From Uranotaenia lowii (lineage: Eukaryota; Arthropoda; Insecta; Diptera; Culicidae): DNA of 64,000 nucleotides. Position numbers and translations under genes: made by a program. Below are positions 1 through 12,139 of the stretch, in pieces (the first letter of the stretch is position 1; every line of letters begins with the position of its first letter). A model generated the notes under the pieces. It was given only the letters and a program-made list of their open reading frames with translations. It was not told the origin of the DNA and did no database searches. The stretch lies in assembly GCF_029784155.1 (NCBI RefSeq), contig NC_073693.1:357197825-357261824 (forward strand), given 5' to 3'.

Positions 1-955
1 CATTTACCCTATATAAAAAAATGTATATGATGACCTCTCGCTCCATATGTCCCCATTGAAAGGAGGGAGGGAACTTAAATAATCATAAAAAATTCTTGCA
101 CCCAAATACCCTCCCATGCCATATTTGATTCCATTTGCTAGATTACTTCTTCAGTTATGAGAAAAATTGTAAAGGAGTCCTCCTTCCCGATTCCTATCTT
201 CCCACCAGTGATGTCAACCCTTCCAGATTTTTTCTGGATCTTCCAGACTTTTTGAACTTTTGCCAGACATTTTTTCAGGATTCCAAACTTCTAGACTTTT
301 GACATTTCTTCCAGACAATTCCAGACTTTTGGCTTAGGACATAAATTGTTCTAAGTAACTAAGAAAATTAAAATGGTTATGGTATAATATGGCAGAAAAT
401 GATTAGAATTTATGAACTATGAATGCAGTGTTTGAAAACTATGAATAATGGCAAATTCTTCGAAGATGAATGATAAATTGAAAGTGAAACAGAACACGTA
501 ACTGATAGTGTCAGAAACAAACGATTGGTGCCTACCTGCATATCTGGCGAACAAAAAAAAAAGATCACCACCTTCTCAAAACCAAGCTATCCAGACTATT
601 TCTTACATTTCCAGACATTTTTTCAAAATCTTCCAGACTTTTTCGAAAAACAGTTGGCAACCCTACTTCCCACTGGAATAAAAGAGGGGTCTCAAATAAT
701 CGTAGAAATATTTCTCGTACCCAAATACCATCCCATGCCAAATTTGGTATCATTTGCTTGATCAGTTCCCAAGTTATGCAAACATTTGTCTTTTGTTTGG
801 ATGGCACCTCCCACCTTTCTGTGAGGGGGGAGGGGGTCTCGAACCATAATAGAAACCTTCTATCGCCTCCAATACCCCCACTTGCGTAGTTTCACGCGAG
901 TCTCAGAGCCTATGGGGAACAGACAGACAGACAGAATCCATTTTTATAGATAATA
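1..955 (+). repeat. Degenerate LINE 3'-tail-like repeats in SLC5 intron
   Basis: Two related blocks (about 41-190 and 660-955) share phrases such as cccaaataccctcccatgcc and an ending with a tandem ACAG run followed by a T-rich tail (about 920-950). This layout resembles the 3' end of mosquito RTE-type LINEs. Between them lie short degenerate copies of ttccagactttt. No open coding region is visible. The block lies in the intron upstream of the first visible SLC5 exon. The family assignment is inference. Confidence 0.4.
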
Positions 956-1469
956 CATGTATCGCAAAATTCAAACAAAAAATAAGTATTTTTATTTCCA
1001 ATGACCCACAAATGTACAAACGATGAGATGTGCTGTTATTCCGAAAACATTTTTGTCACTTTATCATAAGGCCGGATCAAATATCAAATTCTTATTTTAT
1101 AACCATCCCCTTTCAATTTTTCCAAAAATCCCAAAGAGAGGAATAAATAAAGTTAAAGATATTGAATTGGAAAATTGGTTAAATTTTCGAAAATTCGAAC
1201 ATTTGAAAGAGCAAAAGTCAAACTGTAGAAGATGGAAATTGTATAATCCTCATATTCGAGATTTTGCAAATTTACGTTTTAAAATAACTCGATTTTTCGA
1301 TTTTGTGCAATTTGGATTCCATGAAAGTTTGTTGCATGCAAGCTTTTGCCCAATTTGTTCCAGTTTATTAAAAGTTTGAATTATTTTTCATTATCATTCA
1401 TTCAAGATATTTGAACTCCAAGTGGCAACAGAAGGATTTAAAATTTATTCCGATCTTAATGTGAATTAT

Positions 1470-2220
1470 AATTTATCTATAATTTTTATATTTTTTGAAA
1501 CTTTTGTTATTTTTTGCCATTTCTGTCGGTTTTTCCATTTTTGTCGTTCGTTTCTGCCTTTCTTGTCGTTTGCCATTTTTGGCGTTTATGTCATTTTCGT
1601 CATATTTTTCAAGTTTATCATAATTTTCAATTTTGTCATTATTCTCATTCTTGTCATTAAATCATTTTTGCATTTTTTTTGCAAATTTAGTCATTTTCGT
1701 CAGTCTGGTACTTTTTGTCATTTTTTCATTTTTGTCTATTGTTTCATTTTTGTCTTTAATCAATTTTGTAATTTTAGTCATTTTGGTAATTTTGTCATTT
1801 TTACATTATTGTAATTTTTCCATTTTTGACATTTTTGGCATTTTTGCTATTTTTGTCATTTTCTTAAATTTTTGTCATTTTGGTAATATTTGTTTTTTGT
1901 CAGTTTCGGCATTTTGTCATTTTTGCAATTTTTGTCACTTATATTCAAAAGTATATCTTGGCTGAATGAAACTATGATTTCAAAGATAGTCGATGAATTT
2001 CTTTGAATTCAGCCAAAGTACTACTTGAATTCAAAGGATCTCATCGACTATATTTGAAATCAATTTTTGTTGTTTCTGCCCTTTTTTTGTCTTTTCGTTA
2101 TTTATGTCTGACCGTTCTATAATTGTCATTTTAGTTATTCGAGTTAATTTTGTCATTTTTGTCATTTGTTTTTTTTTTGTTATTTTTATAATTTTTATAA
2201 TATTTGTAACCTGTGTTATT
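1470..2220 (+). repeat. Degenerate (TCATTTTTG)n satellite
   Basis: Imperfect repeats of a 9-bp unit (tcatttttg and one-step variants) run through this stretch. It is the same unit that forms the long, nearly perfect array at 21177-22470. Because the unit is nine bases long it leaves open frames, but the translations (runs of F, I, V, C, H) are not protein-like. A short inverted repeat built around ttgaattcaaag and gatctcatcgacta sits near 1950-2060. Confidence 0.85.
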
Positions 2221-2250
2221 TGTATTAAAATTATGAAACTTTCTTTTCAG

Positions 2251-4340
2251 TATCTCGAAACACGTTTCGATCGGCGGCTGCGAATGTTTGGCTCCATTAT
2301 GTTTACGATCATGAATGTAAGTTGGAATTTCACCACCGACTTTTTTTGAAACAAATTTCAAGTGTATATTAACATCATTTTCAGATCGGCTACCTTCCAA
2401 TAGTGATCTACGTCCCCGCCCTTGCCTTCAACCAGGGTAAGTTGTGATTGAATAAATGTTTTGTTGTTTAAACCTTTAAATTTACCACACAAATTAATCA
2501 AATTTCCGCTATATCAGTGACCGGCGTCAACATCCACGTGATCACACCTATTGTTTGTATCGTGTGCGTTTTCTACACCTGTGTGGTAGGTGGTCTTGCA
2601 CGCTGTATCTTGTCTTGTCTGTCTTGTGAACTCCTGTCTCTGTCGCTGTTGTTCTCTCGTCCATTGTAAATACCCGATTACACTTCAATCGTTTCATAAA
2701 AAAAAACTCGAAGGCATTAGATAGAGAAAAGTTATTCATAGTCACGCCATGTCCGAATCAAATGAATGAAGCATGCTAAGCGATCCACTAAAAAGGAAAT
2801 AAATTGCAATAAAAACTACAGTTCTGTATTTCGACTTTTAGGGTGGTTTGAAAGCTGTAGTGTGGACAGATGTGGTGCAGACGTTTTCGATGTTCGGTGC
2901 ACTGGTTCTGGTGGCAGTGAAGGGAACGTTAGACATAGGTGGATCAGATATAGTCTTTCGTCGAGCCTGGGACACCGATCGTCTGGAGCGTCCAAAGTAA
3001 GGGAATCGTGAAGTATTTGTATGAACTTGAGGTGACGGTAGCGTTCATTACAGCTTCGATATCAATCCAACTGTGAGGCATACGCTCTGGTCTCAGCTTA
3101 TCGGAGGCTTCGTCTATTGGCTGCAGACCAATGCCGTTAGTCAGAATATGATCCAGAGGTATCTATCGCTACCCTCGGTACGTGCCGGACGTCGGGCTTT
3201 GTGGATTTTCGTGGTCGGAGTGTGTCTTCTGATGGCTTTATGCAGCTATAATGGGTTGTTGATCTACGCGACGTACCAGAAATGCGACCCGCTTACAACG
3301 AAGGTTAGTAATAGCTCATAGTTCAATACCTAACCTAATCAATTTTGATCTTTTAGTTAGCCAAGGCAAAAGACCAGTTGCTGCCTTTGTTTGTGATGGA
3401 CATCCTCAGTGAACTGCCGGGACTTCCCGGGCTGTTTGTGGCTGGAGTATTTAGCGCGGCACTAAGCTCTCTTTCGACCTGTCTGAACTCTATGTCCGCT
3501 GTGATTCTGGAGGATTTCGTAAAGCCATTTGTGCGTAAGCCTCTCTCGCCACGTGCAGTTAACTGGATTATGCGATCGGTAGTCGTCGGAGTTGGAGCCA
3601 TCAGTGCTGCACTAGTGTTTGTAGTGGAAAAAATGGGTACGGTTCTGCAGCTGACAATGAGCTTGGAAGCGATCACGAATGGTCCCTTACTTGGAACGTT
3701 CACTCTGGGAATTCTGGTGCCATGGGTTGATGCGAGGGTAGGTTGAAATTGTTTTAACAAATTGAAACGGTTTTTTTACAGATTATATCTTACAGAGCGC
3801 TCTTACGGGTGGAATTGTCGGTGTATTGTTTATGTCCTGGCTAAGTTTGAAGGCTCAATACGCTGTCGCTACCGGGGCGATCGTCTTTCCTCATAAGGAG
3901 ATGTCCGTTGAGGAATGTTCTTACAATTTTGATCACTCGGTCCTTAATTCTACTGTAACTAGTTCAGTACATGTTGAGTAAGTTATAAAACAATTGTTCG
4001 AGATTTTAACATTTTTAATCAAACCGTAATTTACAGGGACATCTTCCCGCTCTATCGAATATCGTACATGTGGTATACGTTCCTGGGAGCGGCCGTAACG
4101 ATAATCATATCGTTGGTTTGTATATTAGTTTTCGGCCGGAATGATCCCAAAACGGTGTCACCGGACTTGCTGGCGGGATTCGTGAAACGGTACGTGTATG
4201 GAGATGCTGTCCCCGCCAGTGGTGGCAACCGACCAAAACCACTCTCGACTAACAGTAGCTCGCCGAACGATAAGCTGAACAACCTTTTGGTACCGGGAAA
4301 TCGTGATCATGGGCTGATCGAGAAAGAATCGCGACTGTAG
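2251..4340 (+). CDS. SLC5-family sodium-coupled transporter (3' eight exons)
   Basis: This is the C-terminal 485 residues of a sodium/solute symporter of the SLC5 type, related to insect 'sodium-dependent multivitamin' and sodium-coupled monocarboxylate transporters, which sit in the plasma membrane. Eight exons join in frame with GT/AG borders: 2251-2316, 2385-2436, 2518-2585, 2842-2996, 3054-3303, 3357-3737, 3796-3977, 4037-4340. The reading starts at YLETRFDRRLR, a family hallmark after the third helix, and includes GGLKAVVWTDVVQ and the conserved GLPGLFVAGVFSAALSSLST segment. At least seven hydrophobic helices follow. The protein ends ESRL, which fits a class I PDZ ligand (S-x-hydrophobic). 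The 5' exons (about 120 residues) are not in the window. A decayed copy of such exons lies at 35554-37495 but is not part of this gene. Confidence 0.93.
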
Positions 4341-4849
4341 CGTGCTCTGATGTTCAAGTGTAAACAGTGTTCCTATTTGTTGCTAGATGGCATTCAGTAT
4401 TTTTTTTAACAATAAGTTATAACGTTTAAATGTAAGAGCAGAGATCGAGTAAAAATATATGATGACGACTAAATGAAGAATGTTTTAATTTTGGTAGTAT
4501 TATACTAACGTTACAATCAGTATAATACTCGACGAGGCTTCATTATCCGACTCGAAGGACCATATACCACAGTTTTAACTGACAAAACTGATAAGAACTT
4601 TTTGTTTCGAAAAGAACACCAATCGACCCAACTTCCCAGAAGCAATCGAGATTCTTCAACAATACATACCTACTAGTATTCCCAACTAACTAGAATAATT
4701 TTGATCTCAAGGCATTCGGATGAAAGCATACACGAACCCGCATTGTTTAGAATACTTTGAACAAGTTTCTTAATCGTTAAAAAAAACGTTGAATTTCAAT
4801 CACAAAATACATAAACCCACAAGGCTAGGGGTAGAACACATATCTTCAC
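4341..4849. other. Intergenic 3' flanks of convergent genes
   Basis: This stretch holds the 3' UTR of the SLC5 gene and the 3' flank of the RS-protein gene, which converge here. No perfect AATAAA follows the SLC5 stop; AT-rich variants occur near 4450. No repeat or further gene is seen. Confidence 0.5.
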
Positions 4850-5728
4850 CTACCTTCTGCTCCGGGATCGGCTCCGCTGTTTCTTGCTCTTTTTTGTCTT
4901 TTTCTTGTGGTGCCGATCATCGTCGTCGGAGGAGTGATGCCTGTCCCTCGACGGATCTCGCCGTTGTTTGTACTTGTGAGACTTTTTCTTGGTCCCCGAC
5001 GAGGTTCGCGCATAGTGCTTCGTGGTGGACGAGGACGATGATTTGTGCTTATGATGGTGCTTGTGGCGTCGATCCCGTTCCGAATCGGAATCCGAGCTGG
5101 CCGAGTCGGAATCTTCACTGGTATATGCCGGTCGCTGTACCCGCCGATCTCGGGAGTTGCTCCGACGACGGTTTCGGTGTTGTTCCGTTTGGCGTTCAAG
5201 TTCTTCTTCTCGATAACGATCACTACGTTCCACTTGATCTCTATTCCTACTGTAGTCGTCGTTGCGATCGTCCCGTCTTCGATCGCGGACGCGATCTTCT
5301 TTATGTTCTCGCCGTTGGCTGCGTGACGGTGATCGAGAGCTGCTGTGCGATCGAGGTTTCCGAGCGTCCTGCGGTGGTTTTGACCTGCTGGGCGGAGGAG
5401 GCGAATCCGAGGGTTCCTTTTTAACCTTCCGTATCTCCGAAGATCGTTCCTCTTTTACGACAACGGCCGGAGCAGCTTCGCGGTTTTTGTATTCCTCGTA
5501 CTTGGCACTGTCTGCAAAGATGAGGGAAGAATTGTTAGTTTTGTTAAGGATACCGTTTTTTAAAGATGATTTCCAATGTTCGAAAACCGACTTACTCAAA
5601 ACTTTGGAGAACTTGCTGTACTCGGCCTTCGAGACTAGCTGCAAAAGATATTCGTTGAGCGAGACCTGATCACCGCCGAGTGCGAGGCGTACCAGAACGC
5701 GAGCGTTTTCTTCGTCTAGACTTTCAAC
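4850..5728 (-). CDS. Arginine/serine-rich nuclear protein (3' exons)
   Basis: Two exons are visible: 5596-5728 and 4850-5511, split by an 84-nt intron (5512-5595) with good splice sites. The intron happens to be open in the coding frame, so a naive reading runs through it. The first exon encodes a small helical segment (VESLDEENARVLVRLALGG, then LNEYLLQLVSKAEYSKF). The second is dominated by RS, RD, HHKHK and poly-D/K stretches, with PPPPSR near its start. This composition is typical of splicing-speckle or chromatin-linked RS-domain proteins; I do not recognise the exact family. The last codons AGA-AGG-TAG overlap a perfect splice donor (GTAGGT, minus strand at 4848-4853), so the gene may end here or splice onward to another 3' exon. 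An acceptor at 5729 shows that at least one 5' exon is missing, and none was found before the EcKL gene at 6723. Confidence 0.8.
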   Translation of the reverse strand, partial: VESLDEENARVLVRLALGGDQVSLNEYLLQLVSKAEYSKFSKVLSKSVFEHWKSSLKNGILNKTNNSSLIFADSAKYEEYKNREAAPAVVVKEERSSEIRKVKKEPSDSPPPPSRSKPPQDARKPRSHSSSRSPSRSQRREHKEDRVRDRRRDDRNDDYSRNRDQVERSDRYREEELERQTEQHRNRRRSNSRDRRVQRPAYTSEDSDSASSDSDSERDRRHKHHHKHKSSSSSTTKHYARTSSGTKKKSHKYKQRRDPSRDRHHSSDDDDRHHKKKTKKSKKQRSRSRSRR

Positions 5729-6616
5729 CTGGATAAGAAGAGAGAAGAGAGAACTAAAGGTTAAGAAATTTGTAGTTTAGATTTATTAATATTCAGTACA
5801 TACATTGGTTAAAAGTGGATGACGATTTTGAAAATAAGTACCCACAAATTTTCGTCATCATTGCCGGATTTTTTTTTCAATACTGGCTATATACAAATAC
5901 AGTATCATAAAGTCCTAAAGAATAATTTAGTGGGTATTTTCTTTTATAAAAGTTTACGTTTTTCATATTGAATGAATTTGTGTTCTGAAGGAAGAAAGGT
6001 TCTTATTAAAACAAGGAAAAAAGTAATGCATGCATGCGATAAGTAATGCAATATTGTGTAAAGTAATAGACAAATAATAGCCTTCAGAAAACGCTGCGCT
6101 TTGTTGTTACGATGTGTAATGCTGTTCTGTTGAAGGCTGTTCAATAATGTTTTCTGTATAATGCCTTTGTTGGACAGAGATGTGTCGATACTATGCGTAA
6201 TGCTGAGCTGAGCTGTATAACGAAACTGGCTGAGCTATGTTATTACGATGTGTAATGCTGAGCTGTGTAACGTAACAGAAAAATAATAGCCTTTTAAGAG
6301 CTGAGTTTTGTTGTTACGATGTGTAATGCTGTGCTGCATAATGTGTAGAATAACCTATTGGTCAGGTGAGGAACAAACCATTGCATTTATTTGCATGGAC
6401 CAACTTGAAATTTAGTTAGTCAGTTCAGAAGGTTTTCTTTAAGTTCATCTGATAGGATTGAATTAATAAATAAGGAAAAACTGACAAATTTGCTTACATT
6501 CAAAACAAATAAATGTTCCCAAATGACTATCCAGTGTTGATTAAGAAGGCACGGCATGACACACTTTGAAAGCGATTTCCAGATAAATTATTGGAAAAAC
6601 CGCAACCGTAGCCCAT
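5729..6616. repeat. Intergenic stretch with degenerate tandem repeat
   Basis: Between about 6000 and 6350 the phrase ttacgatgtgtaatgctg recurs three times with flanking similarity (gttgttacgatgtgtaatgctg, aataatagcctt), giving a loose tandem repeat of roughly 100-200 bp. No gene is seen. This is where the missing 5' exon of the minus-strand RS gene could lie, but no exon is recognisable. Confidence 0.5.
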
Positions 6617-6625
6617 ATCTTATCA
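6617..6625 (-). promoter_or_regulatory. GATA-factor motif upstream of EcKL gene 1
   Basis: The plus strand reads ATCTTATCA, so the minus strand reads TGATAAGAT, a strong WGATAR match about 100 bp upstream of the EcKL1 ATG. Similar motifs lie upstream of the other three EcKL genes. GATA factors drive midgut and fat-body expression in insects (family knowledge); use here is inferred. Confidence 0.45.
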
Positions 6626-6722
6626 GCAGTTGGATTCGTAATTTTATCAAACTGTGTCGGCTTCCATTTGTGTGTTAACTGGAAGCGTTTGTCGTTTCAA
6701 AACAGTCACCGAGAACCGTAGA

Positions 6723-7996
6723 ATGAATCCGGTAAACCTGCCGCGTTATGTCAAAGATGGCATCGAACGGGCCGCAGAAAAGTTACAGTTCGGTCGGCAG
6801 CACACCGTGGATTTCGATTTCCGAAATGTCCACAGCTCGGGGTCTGTATCGATTATATACCAGATTACGATTCGTGAAGATTTGAGGGAGGTAGCATTGC
6901 TGTGTAAAGTACCTCCACCGGAAGCTGACGAAGGGTTGTTGGCGATGTTCGAGCGAGAAGTTTTTGTTTATCAGCAGCTTCTTCCGACGATGGCACAATT
7001 CCTACAGGAACAAGACATTCCGGAAACGTTAGAGGATTTTGTGTTTTCTCCCACGTGTTACCATGCCTACTTTGATCGGAAACGAAGGGAAGGTATTTTG
7101 ATTCTGGAGAATACCACGCGCCGGTTGTTCGAAAATCGAAGCAAGCCGGAGTCAATCGACTATGATCACGGTCGCTTGGCGATGGTTCAGCTGGGTCGTT
7201 TCCATGCCATTTCCTTGGCACTTAAAGAACAACATTTGGCAATTTTCGAAAAACTGCAAGAAGAACTAGGGGATGTTACTGACGATCGGGTAGAATCCAT
7301 TCCCGGTTTTAAGGAAACAATGGAACAAGCGTTCGATAAAGCTGCCGAAACCTTGAACGTCCATGAAACCAGTAAGAAAGAGAAGTTATCCAAGTTGAAG
7401 CAAACATTCGTAGAAGAACTTAAGGTTATTGCCGATATCGAATCGTCGGAACCCTTCTGCGTGGTCTGCCATGGGGATTACAGCGCCAGCAATCTTATGT
7501 ACAGCTACAATGTAGGATAAACATACTTATCAATATTCTTATCAAACCTCAAAGTAAACGACACGCACAATCTTTCTTGCAGGGTGGTTTCCCAAATCGA
7601 CTTATGATGTTAGATTGGCAGCTAACCAGATACGGGTCACCGGCACTAGATTTCCTGCACTTTATGTTCCTCAGTACGGATGAATCCTTCCGGCGGCATC
7701 ATTACGACAACATGCTGCAGACCTATCAGAACGCTCTGCGCGATAATTTGGAACGCTTGGGAGGGGAAAATGCCACTGAGCGATTTCCGCTGACAACACT
7801 GATGCGACTTATACGATCCCAGGCCAAGTATGCGATCATTATGGCCATGGTTCAAATTCCGTTGGTATTGCAAGCTAGTCCGGATACTGCAGACGAACTA
7901 GAACAGAAACAAACGACGACAGAATCGTTTGACAAGCGGTATCAAACTCGAATGCAAGGCCTACTGAGAGACGTCTTCCGGCTGGGATACTTGTAA
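6723..7996 (+). CDS. Ecdysteroid-kinase-like protein 1 (EcKL)
   Basis: A 400-residue member of the EcKL/CHK-kinase-like family (formerly DUF227), related to choline/aminoglycoside kinases and thought to phosphorylate ecdysteroids or other small molecules in the cytosol. Exons 6723-7511 and 7583-7996 are joined by a phase-0 intron. The start is the first ATG (MNPVNLPRYV); the open frame extends upstream without another ATG. The probable ATP-site lysine lies in ALLCKVPPP. The catalytic loop is HGDYSASN (residues 250-257) instead of the usual HGDxWxxN, and the hinge-like MEDL of its neighbours is LENT here. The metal-binding aspartate is kept in LMLDWQL (residue 274). It is the first and most divergent of four tandem genes. 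The HGD and DWQ aspartates are kept, so activity is plausible but substrate preference may differ. Confidence 0.93.
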
Positions 7997-8189
7997 CTTT
8001 GAAGTTCTCTTTTGACGATGGTTTATTATTGGAATGCAGTAAAATCAGACTAACTGTATGGTTGAATCAACAATATAAAAGTGTACTGTAAATATAACGT
8101 TTCAAGTTATACGATTAATATTTTACATTCCATTTTATTAAAATTCAGATTCAAAACAAAAAACAACAATTTTTTAAATAAGATTCACA
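7997..8189. other. EcKL1 3' flank
   Basis: AT-rich 3' UTR and flank of EcKL1. A weak AATATAAA-like polyadenylation signal lies near 8070. Confidence 0.4.
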
Positions 8190-8560
8190 TTTCAGATTTC
8201 AGATTCAGATTTCTGATTTCAAATTCAGATTTCAGATTCAGATTTTAGATTCAGATTTCAGATTCAGATTTCAGATTCAGATTTCAGATTCAGATTTCAG
8301 ATTCAGATTTCAGATTCAGATTTCAGATTCAGATTTCAGATTCAGATTTCAGATTCAGATTTCAGATTCAGATTTCAGATTCAGATTTCAGATTCAGATT
8401 TCAGATTCAGATTTCAGATTCAGATTTCAGATTCAGATTTCAGATTCAGATTTCAGATTCAGATTTCAGATTCAGATTTCAGATTCAGATTTCAGATTCA
8501 GATTTCAGATTCAGATTTCAGATTCAGATTTCAGATTCACATTTCAGATTTCAGATTCAA
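8190..8560 (+). repeat. 13-bp minisatellite (ATTTCAGATTCAG)n
   Basis: About 25 tandem copies of a 13-bp unit, nearly identical in the centre (8255-8540) and degenerate at both ends. The low divergence points to recent expansion or homogenisation. No coding potential is visible. Confidence 0.95.
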
Positions 8561-11271
8561 ATTTTAAATTGATTTTGATCTCGATCAGCGCTCCTATCAG
8601 CTATGCAAACCGAGTCGCATCATTCAGAATCATCGGTTCAGCAAACATCGCATATCGGAGATGAGTGAGATACAAACTGATCCATTCTGAATGTAGCTCA
8701 CTCAGTATCTGCCTGAATTATATGAAATTCAAAATTATTTTTTTAAGGACGAGAAAAATCAAACAGTTGTGCGGGACACCATAAATTCTCAGTAGTTTTA
8801 ACGTGACGTACGACATTTTGATAAGAGAACTTGTAAAAATTGAAAAACACGGCGAAAGTGAACATCTTTCCCTCACAAACACAACTGCAATTTGATTTTG
8901 ATCATACTGATGTTAAAAAACGTTATAACAACAAATAAATTTATTAATTTGCTTTATATCAAATCAAACAAAATACGCTAATGATCGGCTTCATGTATCA
9001 TTCACTCACTGCCTGATCCATTCACTCCTGATCGAAGACCAACAAGATTCGCCATATGCATTGCGCATTGGTGATATTCCAATTTGATGATGGTGCTGCA
9101 CTGTTTTGACAGCAAGCATCGTGCGAGGTGATCTGTATTTTAGCGATGAATTGAACGATCGATGATCGGGTAGGTCCAGTAGCAATCAATAACGAAACCC
9201 GACCGCTGTACGTTCAGGTGCGAAGTGCAATCAGAAACATTCATTGAAAATGAGTGATATTCAGAACACTGCTTTTGTTCAAGAGTTCAATTGACTTCGT
9301 TAGCGTGGATCTCGTTTTCCTATAATGAAAATCACGCTTAGTTACAAAGATAAATTCACCCATAAATGTATAGAAAGTGACTAAACTATTTTGGGATTTC
9401 ACTCGCACTAACAAGTATTACAGTGGATAGGTCAAAAGTGAAAAGCTATTAAAAATTTGATCAATTGATACGACACCGCAATTATTTTCTTTCTAGGGAT
9501 GCTCACGCACATTGAAATTAATTTGTGGCATTTATTATTTATTCAGTTAAATGATGGAAAGATTCCGGATAGCTTTTTAGGTGTTGCAACGATAGTTTTG
9601 AACTAAAATCTTCAATTTAGGCAGAACGGATAAGAAGACCCATGACAGAAATGATTTCTGCAGAATACGGAATGTATTCACTTCGCATTTTTAGAAACAG
9701 ATTACTTTAATATACAATTGAAAAAAGAGAGGAAAATTGGTGCATCCATCCTTTCAAGTGTGAGCAAATAAGAAAAAAATGTATCCCCCACTTAATCTTG
9801 ACCTGTATAAAAAAAACTAACTAACTGAACATCCCTATCACGAACCGGTTCAACGACGCTAATTGAAGAATCACATCGAACGTCAACCTCCTCTCCATAG
9901 AACTCTTCTGCCCGGCGGCGGCGGCATCATCATTGCATGACTATAGCGCAACTAATTCTTTGCCATGTGTTGTTGTATTGAGACTTCTCGCAAAGCTTGG
10001 TTGGAGCCGCTTAGAACGTTACGATGCGTGCGAATCAGTTCTGTTTGGCGTGTTGGCGCGATCGCACGAACGTGTATCAATCATCATCGAGCAAGTGATT
10101 CTGTCTCGAAACAGGTTGCAAGTTCCGTTTTTACCGGTACCGGGTTAGTGTATTGCCGCCGACTGGTAATTCATCTTACCGGGACTTTTCTCCAATTTTG
10201 AACGAAGGTTTAGAAACAGGTGGGTCTGATAACGAATGTGTTTTGATCTTGCGGTGCGATCGTTGATGAAGTTCGTCTACATCAAGTGTGATGAGCAGAA
10301 CACAACTGCTTTATTATACCTCAATGATATGCGGAAATGTGGCAATTGTTGTGAGATGCAGCTACGTTATTGACATTGAAAACGGTGGAATTGGGAACGT
10401 TTACAGTAGCTTTTTTTGTGAATATGCGGTAAAAATTTCAATCTGTTCAAATTAACAGTGTAACACTATCAGAACGCTAAAATATTATGTCATTTTGAAC
10501 GAATCGCACCATTTCATTTAAAAAATGATAACAACCCCCTTACCTAGTACTACATAGACAAGTCGTATATCAAGTGGTGCACGTTTTGTTTGTTAAATTT
10601 ATGTGGTGAGCAACAATACGTATATAGTGTTATATTTTCGATGCAGATCGTTGTTTGTTAAGTTTGCGGGGTAGGAAGTTCTATTGTGGCGTGGCATTAT
10701 GGCGAATTGAAATATTCTATGAGAAGGTGTTTTCCGCGAAACAAATTAGAATATTGCACTGAGTTGTGCACCGGAATTATGGATAGGTTCTATTTTTGAA
10801 CGACCTCAGTGTTCTCTGAAAGCATCGCAGAATAGAACTGGACAGATAAAGCAGCGACGAAGTTATCAATTATTTGAGTCTTAATTCAAAGTTTCAAAAT
10901 GTTGAAATTCATTTCATATTAGAACATCGATTTTATACTGGGGTCCGAGTGCAGTCCAATAGGAACTTACACGTTCTCATACGTCAATGGGAGACAATGG
11001 GCAATTTCAGATGAAATTTGATGCTGTTTTTGAACCACCTTCGGAACTTCTTTCACACAACGGCTTTGAGTAAAACAGAAGAGTGGTACAAGAAAAGGGA
11101 TTCCCGGAATTAAAAGCTTGAGGGCCGAACTGTCCCTCGACTTAACAGGGTGCCCCATATCAAATTTTAACTTATATGGTTAACTTTAAGAGGTCGCTCA
11201 ACGACGCTCACTACTCATTACTTGTAGTTTGAACTTCAACAGGAAAATGGGGGACTCTTCGGAGTTCATAA
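8561..11271. other. Intergenic region, no gene recognised
   Basis: No reading frame here resembles a protein. The most unusual part is 9890-10210, which is GC-richer than its surroundings, has a cggcggcggcgg run, and reads like a promoter or non-coding first exon of an insect gene; I cannot link it to any coding exon. The rest is AT-rich sequence without clear repeats. Confidence 0.4.
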
Positions 11272-11915
11272 TTTTTTGCAGAATTTTTAAGTAACGCTTA
11301 CATGCGTGAATTTTAATTTTTAGGTTGGTATGGGAAAATTGAATATTTAGTACTGAAAACTTAACACTTAACATTATTTTCGTTTCTTCTGTGGAACCAA
11401 GTCTGCTAATAGTTTTTGTGCGAATTTATAATTTTTTCAAAGGAAATTTTTTGTTAAACAACTTTATCGAAGACCGTAACTTCGTATCTTTTTAGACAAA
11501 AGAGTTATTAGGTGTTGAATGGGGGAATGCCTTTAGGCAATGGAAAAACAATAAATTCAATTGACATCACTGCTGGGCGCCTAGCGAGGTATTGAATGAC
11601 TACTTTTCATGCGATACTACGCGAGGCACCAGCAGTGTTGTCAATTGAATTTATCGTTTTTCATTGCTAAAAGTCATACTCCTGTTAAACAGCTAATGAC
11701 TTTTTGCCTTATAAAATACGAAGTTACGGTCTTCGCCAAAGTTGTTCAGCGGAAAATTTCTTTAGAGTATTCATAAATTGACACAAAAATCATTAGCAGC
11801 CTCGGTTTTACAGAATAAACAAAAATGATGCAGTTTTTCAGTACAAAATATTAAATTTTTCCATACACGCCTTAAAATTCAAATGTAAACGTTACTTAAA
11901 AATTCTGCAAAAAAT
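11272..11915. repeat. Palindromic (foldback) element
   Basis: The two halves are inverted copies. The left arm starts ttttttgcagaatttttaag and the right arm ends with its complement. The centre lies near 11600, where agcgaggtattgaatgac faces a mutated complement. Arms are about 310 bp and roughly 80 percent alike by eye. The same sequence forms the body of the element at 33836-34842, and its outer part matches the short copy at 63253-63532, so this is a dispersed family. Confidence 0.85.
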
Positions 11916-12139
11916 CTTTGGGTTTGAATCAAAACAAAGCTTTTAAGATCTCGTAGGGTTTGAGAAATTAAAAAGTTACACCCAATTGACTTGGTCTTTG
12001 AAAATTTTAATTTTCTTTTTTTTACAAGTTGACAAATTGAATTAAATCACTACATTTCTATTCATTTTGCATCATGAGATATGTCGCTCTTCTCACATTC
12101 ATTATTTGGTGTGTGTGTGCGAAATCATGTGTGTGAATT

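Noticed and set aside
4789..5669. Plus-strand open frames opposite the RS-protein gene
   Set aside because: They are antisense shadows of RS-rich codons; the minus strand has splice sites and RS-domain composition.
6654..6722. N-terminal extension of EcKL1 upstream of 6723
   Set aside because: The frame is open but has no ATG before 6723.
9933..10201. Two overlapping open frames in a GC-richer stretch
   Set aside because: Neither has a recognisable domain or splice context; listed only as a possible promoter or non-coding exon.
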